In this document: positions 26,214-34,278 of the stretch, one piece after another
Layout of the letters: the number at the start of each line of letters is the position of its first letter
How positions within the stretch are numbered: position 1 is the first letter of the stretch
Assembly: GCF_000718255.1 (NCBI RefSeq)
Contig: NZ_JOFJ01000008.1
Location: 173,936 to 237,935, forward strand
Source of the DNA: Spirillospora albida
Lineage (GTDB): Bacteria; Actinomycetota; Actinomycetes; Streptosporangiales; Streptosporangiaceae
Direction: 5' to 3'
Length of the DNA: 64,000 nt
Made by a program: the position numbers and the translations under genes
The notes under the pieces: generated by a model
Database searches by the model: none
The model's input: only the letters and a program-made list of their open reading frames with translations
What the model was told of the DNA's origin: nothing

Positions 26214-26503
26214 CACCCGACGATGCCCGCGGCCCGCGCACGGCGGATCCCGCAAATGACGGAGAGGCGCCCCCGCGTTCGGGATGCTCCCTATCCGGGT
26301 TTCGTTCTCGGCCGAAGGCGGTGGCGGCGTCCGCCGCCCAGGGCGCGCGCGGGGGGAGCCGTGCGCGGACGCGCCACGGCGCCCCCGGGTTGACGCCGGT
26401 TCCGAAGCCGGTCAGCCGGACCACGGAGCGTTGACCCTCCCGCACGCCCTGCTGATCCTGAGCGTGTCGTATCAGGGACGCAGCGGCTCAGGGGAAATGC
26501 CAT

Positions 26504-27517
26504 ATGAAAGTCCTGATCACAGGGGGCGCGGGCTTCATCGGGAGCACGATCGCCTCCGCCTTCGGCGAGCGCGGGATCACCCCCGTCGTGCTCGACAGCC
26601 TGATCACCGGCCGGCAGCAGTTCACCGAGGGCAGGATCTTCTACCAGGGCGACATCGGCGACGGCGCGCTCATCGACGAGATCTTCCACGACCACCCGGA
26701 CATCGAGGTCGCCGTGCACTGCGCGGCGCTCATCGTCGTGCCCGACTCGATGTCGGACCCGCAGCGCTACTACCGCGTCAACGTGGCGCGCACGCTCGAT
26801 CTGGCCGGGCATCTGCTGCGCAACGGCCACGACAGGCTGATCTTCGCGTCCACGGCCGGGATGTACCGCCCGGGGCCGGACCTGTCGGTCACCGAGGCGT
26901 CCGAGCTGGCGCCCCAGAACCCGTACACCCGCTCGAAGATGATGGCGGAGCTGATGCTGGAGGACATCGGCCGCGCCGCCGGCCTGCGCGTCGTCTCGCT
27001 CCGCTACCTCAACCCGATCGGCGCCGACCCCCGCATGCGGACGGGCCTGCAGAGCAGCAAGCCGACGCACGCCCTCGGCAAGATGATCGAGTCGTACGAG
27101 CGCGGCGTCCCGTTCACGATCACCGGTGTGGACTGGCCGACCCGCGACGGCACGGCCGTCCGCGACTACATCCACGTCTGGGACATCGCCCGCGCCTTCG
27201 TCGAGGCCGCGGTCCGGTTCGACGCGGTCATCCCGCCGGTCCGCCCGGCCGGTGCCGGGCCGGGCTACGAGGTGATCAACCTCGGCACCGGCGGCGGCAC
27301 CACCGTGCGGGAGCTCGTCGACGCCTTCCGCGAGGTCGTCGGCGACGGATTCCGTGCCGAGGACGCCCCCGCCCGGCCCGGCGACGTCGTCGGGGCCTTC
27401 GTAGATCCGGCCAAGGCGTACGAGCTCCTCGGCTGGAAGCCCGAGTACACGATCGGCGACGCGATCCGGCACTCCCTGGAGTGGGCGGAACGCCGCCGGG
27501 AGCTGGACGTCGCCTGA
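26504..27517 (+). CDS. galE: NAD-dependent sugar epimerase, UDP-glucose 4-epimerase type
   Basis: 337 residues. Extended SDR: GGAGFIGS NAD motif, YxxxK active site in NPYTRSKMM, and the GalE-typical RYLNPIGADP and RDYIHVWDIA. It interconverts UDP-glucose/galactose or the N-acetyl forms, supplying precursors to the adjacent exopolysaccharide pathway. The RBS AGGGGAAA stands 8 nt before ATG. It is divergent from the LuxR regulator and converges with the P450 gene with a 4-nt gap. Exact substrate is not readable. Confidence 0.88.
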   Translation: MKVLITGGAGFIGSTIASAFGERGITPVVLDSLITGRQQFTEGRIFYQGDIGDGALIDEIFHDHPDIEVAVHCAALIVVPDSMSDPQRYYRVNVARTLDLAGHLLRNGHDRLIFASTAGMYRPGPDLSVTEASELAPQNPYTRSKMMAELMLEDIGRAAGLRVVSLRYLNPIGADPRMRTGLQSSKPTHALGKMIESYERGVPFTITGVDWPTRDGTAVRDYIHVWDIARAFVEAAVRFDAVIPPVRPAGAGPGYEVINLGTGGGTTVRELVDAFREVVGDGFRAEDAPARPGDVVGAFVDPAKAYELLGWKPEYTIGDAIRHSLEWAERRRELDVA

Positions 27518-27521
27518 CGCC

Positions 27522-28697
27522 TCAGCGCGGAACGAGGGTCACCGGGAATTCCGTCACGCCACGCACGAAGGCGTTCCGCAGAATTCTCGGTCCCTCCTCG
27601 TCCGCCCATTCCGCGGATTCCACCCGGGCGATGAACTCCTCGAAGAAGATCTGCAGTTCCAGGCGGGCCAGGGACGCGCCCAGGCAGAAATGCGGACCCA
27701 TTCCGAACGCGATGTGGTCGCCCGGCCGGCGGGTGACGTCGAAGACGTCCGGACGGTCGAACACGGCCTCGTCCCGGTTCGCCGACCCGTACATCAGGAG
27801 GATCTGGCCGCCCGCCGGGATCGGCACGCCGGCGATCTCGGTGTCGCGGGCGGCGACCCGGCACATGTTGAGGATCGGGGTCGTCCAGCGGACGAACTCC
27901 TCGACGGCGCCGGGGATGAGGGACGGGTCGGCGCGGAGCGCCCGCCACTGGTCCGGATGCCGGATCAGCGCGTCGAGCGCCGTGGCGATGACCGTCCGTG
28001 TCGTCTCGGCGCCGCCGACGAGCAGCAGCAGCGCCTCGTGCGCGAGGTGCTCGTCGTCGTAGCGCGGCTGGCCCGGCCCCGCGTTCGCCCAGGTGGACAG
28101 CAGATCGTCGGACGGGCAGCGGCGCCGTTCCCGAGCCATCTCCAGCACGCTGAGCGCGAACTCGCCGCACGCGATCGTCGCCTCGTCGGTCACGTAGCGC
28201 CGCCCGCCGCCCGCGAACACGGCCGTCGCCGACCAGTGCACCAGCTCCGGCCACATCTCCTCCGGATAGCCGAGCAGCCAGCCGATGACGCGGGCCGGCA
28301 GCGGCGCGGCGAGCGTCTGGACGGCGTCGACGCTCCCCGCGTCCAGCGCGGCCGTCACGCAGTCGACGGCGGTCGCCCGGATCCGGTCGGCGTAGCGGGC
28401 CACGCCGCGCGGGGTGAACCACTGGTAGACCATGCGGCGGCGGTGCGCGTGCTCGGGGTCGTCATGGCCGATCATGGACGGGTCGGACGGTAATTGGGGG
28501 CGGTACCCGCCGGAATTCGTCCACAGTTTCGGGTCGCGTTCGGCGGCGAAGACGTCGGCGTGCCGGGAAATGCCCCAGAGGCCGTTCTCGGCGTCGTGGT
28601 GGACGGGTGATTCGGCGCGCAGCCGCGCGTACACCGACCACGGGTCCGTCGCGTACATCTCCCCGTCGAGGAGGTCGATGGTGAGCGTGTCCGTCAT
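27522..28697 (-). CDS. Cytochrome P450 monooxygenase, full length
   Basis: 391 residues. All hallmarks are present: C-helix HRRRMVYQWF, I-helix LVGGAETTRTV, ExxR in EEFVRW, and haem loop FGMGPHFCLGASLAR with the axial Cys. The N-terminus (MTDTLTIDLLDGEMYATDPW) is typical of the CYP families found in actinomycetes acting on lipids or terpenoids. The substrate is unknown and no ferredoxin gene is adjacent; an FprB-like reductase occurs 33 kb away. RBS GGAGG is 5 nt before ATG. The divergent TetR gene shares its 177-bp promoter region and probably controls it. Confidence 0.94.
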   Translation of the reverse strand: MTDTLTIDLLDGEMYATDPWSVYARLRAESPVHHDAENGLWGISRHADVFAAERDPKLWTNSGGYRPQLPSDPSMIGHDDPEHAHRRRMVYQWFTPRGVARYADRIRATAVDCVTAALDAGSVDAVQTLAAPLPARVIGWLLGYPEEMWPELVHWSATAVFAGGGRRYVTDEATIACGEFALSVLEMARERRRCPSDDLLSTWANAGPGQPRYDDEHLAHEALLLLVGGAETTRTVIATALDALIRHPDQWRALRADPSLIPGAVEEFVRWTTPILNMCRVAARDTEIAGVPIPAGGQILLMYGSANRDEAVFDRPDVFDVTRRPGDHIAFGMGPHFCLGASLARLELQIFFEEFIARVESAEWADEEGPRILRNAFVRGVTEFPVTLVPR

Positions 28698-28730
28698 GTG
28701 GCCTCCGACCGTAGAACCACCGCGTGAGAC

Positions 28731-28753
28731 TTGCGTCTAGACTAAAATCGCAA
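28731..28753. promoter_or_regulatory. Candidate TetR operator between P450 and TetR genes
   Basis: TTGCG (28731-28735) and CGCAA (28749-28753) flank an AT-rich core that includes the 8-bp palindrome GTCTAGAC (28735-28742). It is the only AT-rich patch in the divergent region and overlaps the likely P450 promoter. Confidence 0.45.
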
Positions 28754-28874
28754 CCAAGTGGGCGGCGGGTCAAGGGGCGGCCGGGTGCGGCCGAGGGACC
28801 GGGCCGCAACGCCGGTTCCGCACATAAGGCACGCCGCGTACGGAAGAATGGGGTGGTCCCAGCGAGGAGGAGCC

Positions 28875-29498
28875 TTGAACGGCGATGTCCGGTTCACCGT
28901 CACGCGGACGCTGACCAAGGATCAGCAGGCCCGGCGGGAACGGCTGATCGACTCGGCCCGCGAGCTCGCCCTTGAGGGCGGCTACCCGGCCGTGACCATG
29001 CACGACGTGGCCGACCGCGCGGGGGTCGCGCGCGCCACCGTGTACCGCTACTTCGCGACGAAGGACCACCTGCTCACCGAGGTCGCCGCCGCCTGGGCGC
29101 ACCGCGTCACGTCCGACATCGCCCGTCCCGTGACGGGCGGCACCCCGCTCGAGCGGCTCGGCGAGCTGCTGGAGCGGATCGTCCATGTCGCGGCGGAGGA
29201 GATCACCCTCACCTCCGCCATCATCCAGGCCGTGACCTCGGACGATTCCAGCGTCGACGACGCCCGAAGCGTGCTGTTCCTGTTCCTGCGGGAGCGGCTG
29301 TCGGCGGCCATCGGCGACCCGATCCCGGAACGCGACGACGTCGAGGTCGTCATCAGCCACGTCCTGCTCGCCGCCCTGATCAGCGTCGCGTCGCTGCGCC
29401 GCCCGGTCGACGAGGTCGCCGCGATGGTCCGCACGTCCGGCCGGCTGGTGCTCGCGGGCGCGCTCGCGTCCGCGCGGCCGCCCGAACCGGCCTGCTGA
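28875..29498 (+). CDS. TetR-family regulator divergent from P450
   Basis: 207 residues. The N-terminal HTH (LIDSARELALEGGYPAVTMHDVADRAGVARATVYRYFATKDHLL) is classic TetR; the C-terminal ligand domain resembles KstR-like regulators of lipid or steroid metabolism. TTG start is chosen for the strong AGGAGGAG 5 nt upstream. No ATG in frame fits better. It probably represses the divergent P450 and itself. Confidence 0.9.
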   Translation: MNGDVRFTVTRTLTKDQQARRERLIDSARELALEGGYPAVTMHDVADRAGVARATVYRYFATKDHLLTEVAAAWAHRVTSDIARPVTGGTPLERLGELLERIVHVAAEEITLTSAIIQAVTSDDSSVDDARSVLFLFLRERLSAAIGDPIPERDDVEVVISHVLLAALISVASLRRPVDEVAAMVRTSGRLVLAGALASARPPEPAC

Positions 29499-29520
29499 GC
29501 CCCGGGGGTCGCCGCCGCGT

Positions 29521-29538
29521 TTGTCAACGCGGTGACAA
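29521..29538. promoter_or_regulatory. Palindrome upstream of PucR-type regulator
   Basis: TTGTCA and TGACAA form perfect 6-bp arms around ACGCGG, 80 bp before the PucR gene and just after the TetR gene. Candidate autoregulatory operator. Confidence 0.45.
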
Positions 29539-29617
29539 CCGGCCGGGCGCAATGCGTCGCCGACGGTGATGTCCGTGCCTCCGCCGCTCGGTAGCTTCCC
29601 GGCAGGAGGTGCGAACG

Positions 29618-30856
29618 GTGACCACGACCATCGAGGAACGCTCGCCCCTGAAGCCCTGGGCGGGCGTGCCCCGCCGGCTGTCGGAGATGTTCCGGCCCCA
29701 TCTCGAGGCGCTCGCCGAGGAGATGATCGAGGAGATCCTCGCCGGCATCCCCGAGTACGCGCGCCCGCAGGACGAGGGGTACGCCCGGCTCGTCCGGCTC
29801 GCCGTCGAGGGCGCGCTGCGCCAGTTCGTCGACCTCATCTCCGACCCCGAGAGCTCCTGGGACTCCGTCGCCGCCGTCTACCGGGAGATCGGCTGGGCGG
29901 AGGCGCGCGAAGGCCGGAACCTGGACGTCCTGCAGACCTCGCTGCGGCTCGGCGCCCGCGTCGCCTGGCGCCGGCTCGCCGCCGAGTCGGAGCGGTACGA
30001 CATCGACCGGCGGACGCTCGCCGGCATCGCGGAGGCGATCTTCGCGTTCCTGGACGAGATCGCCCGCGCCGCCACCGACGGCTACACCAAGGCCCGCGCG
30101 CAGGAAGCGGGCGAGCTGGAGCACCGCCGCCGCCGGCTGCTCGACCTGCTGCTCGCCGAGCCGCCGGCCGCGCCCCAGGCCATCGCCGACCTGGCCCGGC
30201 TCGCGCAGTGGCGGGTGCCGCGCACGGTCGCCGCGGTCGTCCTGTACGAGCGGGGCCGGCAGCCGTTCTCCCACCCCTCGCTCCCGCCGGACGTCCTCGC
30301 CGACGTCAACCGGCGCGAACCGTGCCTGCTCGTCCCCGACCCCGAGGGGCCGGGCCGCGGCCGGATGCTGGAGTCGGCGCTGCGCACCTGGGTCGCCGTG
30401 CTCGGCCCCACCGTCCCCACCGAGGACGCGGCCAAGTCGCTGCGCTGGGCGCGGGAGGCCCTGCCGCTCGCCCGGCGCGGCATCCTGCCGTCCGACCGGC
30501 TGATCCGCTGCGCCGACCACATGCCCGCGCTCGTCGTGTTCAAGGACGAGGAGCTGGTGCGCGCCGTCGCCGACCAGCGCCTCGCGCCGCTGAAGGCCGT
30601 CCGGCCGCGGCACCGGGAGCGGCTCATGCGGACGCTCCTCGCCTGCCTGCAGAACGGCTTCAACGCCACCGAGGTCGCGTCGCGCCTGCACGTCCACCCG
30701 CAGACCGTCCGCTACCGGCTTCACCAGCTGGAGGAACTGTTCGGGACGTGGCTCTACGAGCCGGAGAACCGCCTCGAGCTGGAGATGGTCCTGACGGTCT
30801 GGCTCATCGCGCCCCCGCCCGAGGAGCCCGCGGCACTGCCTCAATCAATCGATTGA
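29618..30856 (+). CDS. PucR-type HTH regulator with RsbRD-like N-terminal domain
   Basis: 412 residues. The N-terminal helical region (about 15-160, RPHLEALAEEMIEEILAGIP) matches the RsbRD-type domain often fused to this family. The C-terminal PucR HTH_30 reads NATEVASRLHVHPQTVRYRLHQLEELFG. Start GTG is set by AGGAGGT 7 nt upstream. The 3' end overlaps the operator/-35 region of the next TetR gene, so its stop codon is part of the palindrome. A second regulator of the same build lies at 51.4 kb. Regulated pathway unknown. Confidence 0.88.
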   Translation: MTTTIEERSPLKPWAGVPRRLSEMFRPHLEALAEEMIEEILAGIPEYARPQDEGYARLVRLAVEGALRQFVDLISDPESSWDSVAAVYREIGWAEAREGRNLDVLQTSLRLGARVAWRRLAAESERYDIDRRTLAGIAEAIFAFLDEIARAATDGYTKARAQEAGELEHRRRRLLDLLLAEPPAAPQAIADLARLAQWRVPRTVAAVVLYERGRQPFSHPSLPPDVLADVNRREPCLLVPDPEGPGRGRMLESALRTWVAVLGPTVPTEDAAKSLRWAREALPLARRGILPSDRLIRCADHMPALVVFKDEELVRAVADQRLAPLKAVRPRHRERLMRTLLACLQNGFNATEVASRLHVHPQTVRYRLHQLEELFGTWLYEPENRLELEMVLTVWLIAPPPEEPAALPQSID

Positions 30857-30881
30857 CGGATGCGGGTGCGCGACCTACCGT
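30845..30881 (+). promoter_or_regulatory. Promoter and TetR operator of the TetR-MFS-lyase operon
   Basis: -35 TTGACG (30853-30858), 17-bp spacer, -10 TACCGT (30876-30881), then 6 nt to ATG 30888: an ideal leaderless promoter. The perfect 12-bp palindrome TCAATCGATTGA (30845-30856) overlaps the -35, so a bound repressor would block polymerase. Confidence 0.75.
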
Positions 30882-30887
30882 GTGCCC

Positions 30888-31487
30888 ATGACCAGCGAAT
30901 CCGGTGCCGAGCGCATCATCCCCGCGGCCACCCGGCTGTTCGCGGCGCTCGGCTACGACGGCACCTCCACCCGGATGATCGCCGACGCGGCGGGGCTGAA
31001 CATCTCCACGGTCAACTACCACGCGGGCGGCAAGCGCGAGCTGTACCTCGCCGTCATGGAGCGCGCCCACCAGGCCGAACGCGCCGTCCTCGAAGAGGCC
31101 CTCGCCGCCATGACGCCGGACGCCGCGGGCGTGCTGGGCATCGTCGACCGCTACGTCGACTTCTGCGCCGCCCACCCGGAGATCCCGGCGCTGTGGATGC
31201 ACCGCTGGCTCTCCGACGCCGCCGACGTGGCCGACCTGGAGGCCCGCTACGTCCGCCCGCTGCTGGACATGGTCGTCCAGGCCGTCCGCAAGGTCGTCGC
31301 GGACGACGTGGACGTCGACTACCTGGCCTGGACGGTCGTCTGGTGCACCCACGGCTTCGGCCAGGGCGGCATCCTCGACGCCGACGGGAACCGCCGGGGC
31401 CTCGGCGACCCGGGCGCGCTGGCCAGGTTCCGCACCCATCTGCGCCGCCTCGTCGCCACCGCCGCCGGCTTCTCCCCGGACGCCTGA
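30888..31487 (+). CDS. TetR-family regulator of MFS/PLP-lyase operon
   Basis: 199 residues. The HTH (ATRLFAALGYDGTSTRMIADAAGLNISTVNYHAGGKRELY) has the unusual VNYH recognition helix end seen in CerR/YbiH-type TetR regulators. The ligand domain follows, with a conserved MHRWLSD. It is translated from a leaderless start, and its stop overlaps the transporter start (TGATG). It is almost certainly an autorepressor given the palindrome over its -35. Confidence 0.9.
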   Translation: MTSESGAERIIPAATRLFAALGYDGTSTRMIADAAGLNISTVNYHAGGKRELYLAVMERAHQAERAVLEEALAAMTPDAAGVLGIVDRYVDFCAAHPEIPALWMHRWLSDAADVADLEARYVRPLLDMVVQAVRKVVADDVDVDYLAWTVVWCTHGFGQGGILDADGNRRGLGDPGALARFRTHLRRLVATAAGFSPDA

Positions 31488-32851
31488 TGGTGCCGGAGCG
31501 CGACGCGGCCGCGCTGGGGGCCCTGTCGCGGAGGCGGCTGCTGGGGTACGGGATCGGATCGGTCGGCACAGGGGTCTTCTCCGCCGTTCCCGGCCTGCTG
31601 CTCCTGTACTACCTGACGGACGTCCTCGCGGTCGGCGCGGCCGTCGCGGGTGCCGTGCTGGTCGTCCCCAAGGCGTGGGACGTGCTGTTCAACCCGGTCG
31701 TCGGCGCCGCCAGCGACCGGGAGGCCGTGCGGACCGGCCGCCGCACGCGGCTGCTGCTCACCGGGGCCGTCGCGCTGCCCGTCCTGTTCGCCGCGATGTT
31801 CGCCGTGCCCGGTGACTCGCCCGCCCTCGCGGCGGCGTGGGCGGGGGTCGCGTTCCTGCTCGCCGCGACCGCCTTCGCGTGCTTCCAGGTGCCGTACGTG
31901 GCGCTGCCCGCCGAGATCTCCGACGTCCCGTCCGAGCGGGGCCGGGCGATGGCGTGGCGGATCGTCTGCCTCACCGCCGGCATCCTGCTCGCGGGCGGCG
32001 GCGCTCCCGTCCTGGTCGACACCGCAGGGGGAGGCCGGGCCGGATACGCGCTGATGGGCGCCGTCGTCGGCGTCGTCATGGGCGCCGCGATGGTGGCCGC
32101 CGCGCTCGCGACCCGGTGGATTCCGTCCCGTCCCGGACCCCGTCCCCTCGGGCTCGCCGCCGCGCTGCGCACCGCCCGGGGCAACCGGCCGTTCTTCGCG
32201 CTGCTCGGCGCGTTCGCCGCGCAGTCCCTCGCGGTCGCCGTCATGCTCGCGGGCGCCCCCTACGTGGCGGCCTACCGGCTCGGCGACCACGGGCTCACCG
32301 CCGTGATGTTCGTCTGCATGGTCGGCCCGAGCGCCGTCGCGGTGCCGCTGTGGCGCGCGCTCGCGCGCCGCGCCGGCGAGGTGCCCTGCTACCTCGCGGC
32401 CGTCTGGCTGTTCGCCGGGACGGCCGCCGCCCTGTACCCGGCGGTCACCTCCGGTGCGACGGCCGCCGTCCTCGCGCTCACCGCCCTCGTCGGGGTCTGC
32501 TACGCGGCCGTCCAGCTGCTGCCGCTGTCGCTGCTGCCCGAGACCGTCCACGCCGACAGCGGACGCACCGGCCACGCCCAGTCGGGCGCGTTCACCGGCC
32601 TGTGGACCGCCGCCGAGACCGGCGCGCTCGCCCTCGGCCCCGGCGTGTTCGCGCTCATCCTCGCCGCGACGTCGTTCCGGTCGTCCGACCTCGAGACCCC
32701 CGTGCGGCAGCCCGGCGCCGCCCTGACCGGCCTCACCGCCGGGTTCACCCTCGTCCCCGCGCTGCTGCTCCTGCTCAGCGTCCCGGTCCTGCTGGCCTAC
32801 CGCCGCCAGGCCGCCTCCCACCGGAAGGAAACCGCCGTCCATGCCGTCTGA
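31487..32851 (+). CDS. MFS transporter, GPH (glycoside-pentoside-hexuronide) cation symporter type
   Basis: 454 residues with about twelve hydrophobic segments. The N-terminus (GYGIGSVGTGVFSAVPGLLLLYYLTDVL) and KAWDVLFNPVVGAASD are signatures of the GPH/MelB branch, followed by the loop SERGRAMAWR. Substrates are usually glycosides, but lysolipid transporters such as MFSD2 belong to the same superfamily. That is of interest because a sphingosine-phosphate-lyase-like enzyme is encoded next to it. The start overlaps the TetR stop by one base; the 3' end overlaps the next gene by 11 bp. Confidence 0.85.
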   Translation: MVPERDAAALGALSRRRLLGYGIGSVGTGVFSAVPGLLLLYYLTDVLAVGAAVAGAVLVVPKAWDVLFNPVVGAASDREAVRTGRRTRLLLTGAVALPVLFAAMFAVPGDSPALAAAWAGVAFLLAATAFACFQVPYVALPAEISDVPSERGRAMAWRIVCLTAGILLAGGGAPVLVDTAGGGRAGYALMGAVVGVVMGAAMVAAALATRWIPSRPGPRPLGLAAALRTARGNRPFFALLGAFAAQSLAVAVMLAGAPYVAAYRLGDHGLTAVMFVCMVGPSAVAVPLWRALARRAGEVPCYLAAVWLFAGTAAALYPAVTSGATAAVLALTALVGVCYAAVQLLPLSLLPETVHADSGRTGHAQSGAFTGLWTAAETGALALGPGVFALILAATSFRSSDLETPVRQPGAALTGLTAGFTLVPALLLLLSVPVLLAYRRQAASHRKETAVHAV

Positions 32852-34274
32852 CCCCCTGCCGGAGACCGGCCGACCCGCCGCCGACCTGCTCGCCGAGCTC
32901 GACCGCCTCGGCGAGGCCGACCTCCCGGTGCGCGGCGGCCAGGTCACCGCGTACGTCTACGACACCGGACGCGACGCCGTCCACGACCTCGCCGCCGCCG
33001 CCCACCACCGGATGCTGGAGGTCAACTGCCTCGACCCGACCGCGTTCCCCAGCATCGTCGCGCTGGAGCGGCAGATCGTCGGCGCCGTGGCCGCGCGGCT
33101 CGGCGGCGGGCACGGGATCTTCACCAGCGGCGGAACCGAGTCGATCATGCTGGCGGTGAAGGCGGCGCGGGACGCCCGCCCCGTCGAGGGCCGCGCGGAG
33201 ATCGTCCTGCCCGTCACCGCGCACCCGGCCTTCCACAAGGCCGCCCACTACCTGGGGATGGACGTCGTGCCGGTGCCGGTCGACGACGCGTTCCGGGCAG
33301 CGCCCGCCGAGATGGCCGCCGCCATCACGCCCCGCACCGTGCTCGTCGTCGCGTCCGCGCCGTCCTACCCGCAGGGCGTCATGGACCCGGTCGAGGAGAT
33401 CGCGGCGCTGGCCGCCTCCGCCGGGGTCCTGTGCCACGTCGACGCGTGCGTGGGCGGCTGGATCCTCCCGTGGCTCCGCGACGCCGGACGCCCCGTCCCG
33501 CCGTTCGACCTCTCCGTCCCGGGCGTCACCTCCATCTCCTGCGACCTGCACAAGTACGGGTACGCGCCGAAGGGCGCCTCGGTCGTCCTGTTCGCGGACG
33601 AGGCGCTCCGCCGGCACGCCTACTTCGCGTCCGCCGGATGGCCCGGCTACACCGTGATCAACACGACCGTGCAGAGCAGCCGGAGCGCCGGGCCGCTCGG
33701 CGCGGCCTGGGCGACCCTCAACGCGCTCGGCGCCGCCGGGTACCGCGACCTCGCCGAGCGGGCGATGGCCACCGCGGACGCCTTCGTCGCGGGCGCGGCG
33801 GAGATCCCCGGGCTCCGCGTCCTCGGCACGCCCGCCGTGCCGCTCGTGTCCGTCACGTCCGACGATCCGGAGCTGGACGTCTTCGCCGTCGCCGACGAGG
33901 CCCGCGCCCGCGGGTGGTACTTCCAGCCGCAGCTCTCCTGCGGGGGCATCCCGCCGAACCTGCACTTCACGCTGACCGGCGTGACCGACGTCGAAGCGCT
34001 CCTTCGAGCCCTCGCCGACGCCGCGAAGGCCGCGCGGGAGGCCGGGCCGCCCGACGTCCCCGCCGACCTCGTCGGCGCCCTCGCCGGTCTGGACCTCGAC
34101 AGCCTCGACGACGCCGGATTCGCGGGCCTCCTCGCGTCCGTCGGCGTCGACCTCGCCCCGAGCAGCGGCGAGCCCGAGATGGCCGTCGTCAACGCCATCC
34201 TGGACGCCCTGCCGCCCGAGACCCGCGAGGCGCTCCTCGTCCGGTTCCTGTCGGCGCTCTACGCGAGCGCCTGA
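32841..34274 (+). CDS. PLP-dependent decarboxylase / sphingosine-1-phosphate lyase-like enzyme
   Basis: 477 residues, fold type I, group II decarboxylase family. Motifs: FTSGGTESIMLAVKAAR phosphate loop, HVDACVGGWILPW aspartate, and Schiff-base lysine in SISCDLHKYGYAPKG. The overall pattern (Y-then-HKYG, NTTVQSSRSAG) resembles S1P lyases more than glutamate decarboxylases. It would cleave a phosphorylated amino-alcohol or decarboxylate an amino acid. The family does not fix the substrate, but co-expression with the GPH transporter suggests uptake then breakdown. RBS GGAAGGAAA lies inside the transporter gene. It converges with the carboxypeptidase gene (4-nt gap). Confidence 0.85.
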   Translation: MPSDPLPETGRPAADLLAELDRLGEADLPVRGGQVTAYVYDTGRDAVHDLAAAAHHRMLEVNCLDPTAFPSIVALERQIVGAVAARLGGGHGIFTSGGTESIMLAVKAARDARPVEGRAEIVLPVTAHPAFHKAAHYLGMDVVPVPVDDAFRAAPAEMAAAITPRTVLVVASAPSYPQGVMDPVEEIAALAASAGVLCHVDACVGGWILPWLRDAGRPVPPFDLSVPGVTSISCDLHKYGYAPKGASVVLFADEALRRHAYFASAGWPGYTVINTTVQSSRSAGPLGAAWATLNALGAAGYRDLAERAMATADAFVAGAAEIPGLRVLGTPAVPLVSVTSDDPELDVFAVADEARARGWYFQPQLSCGGIPPNLHFTLTGVTDVEALLRALADAAKAAREAGPPDVPADLVGALAGLDLDSLDDAGFAGLLASVGVDLAPSSGEPEMAVVNAILDALPPETREALLVRFLSALYASA

Positions 34275-34278
34275 CGGC

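Noticed and set aside
27522..34274. P450, MFS and PLP genes as part of a secondary-metabolite cluster
   Set aside because: No polyketide, peptide, terpene or RiPP core enzyme is present; each unit has its own regulator and promoter.
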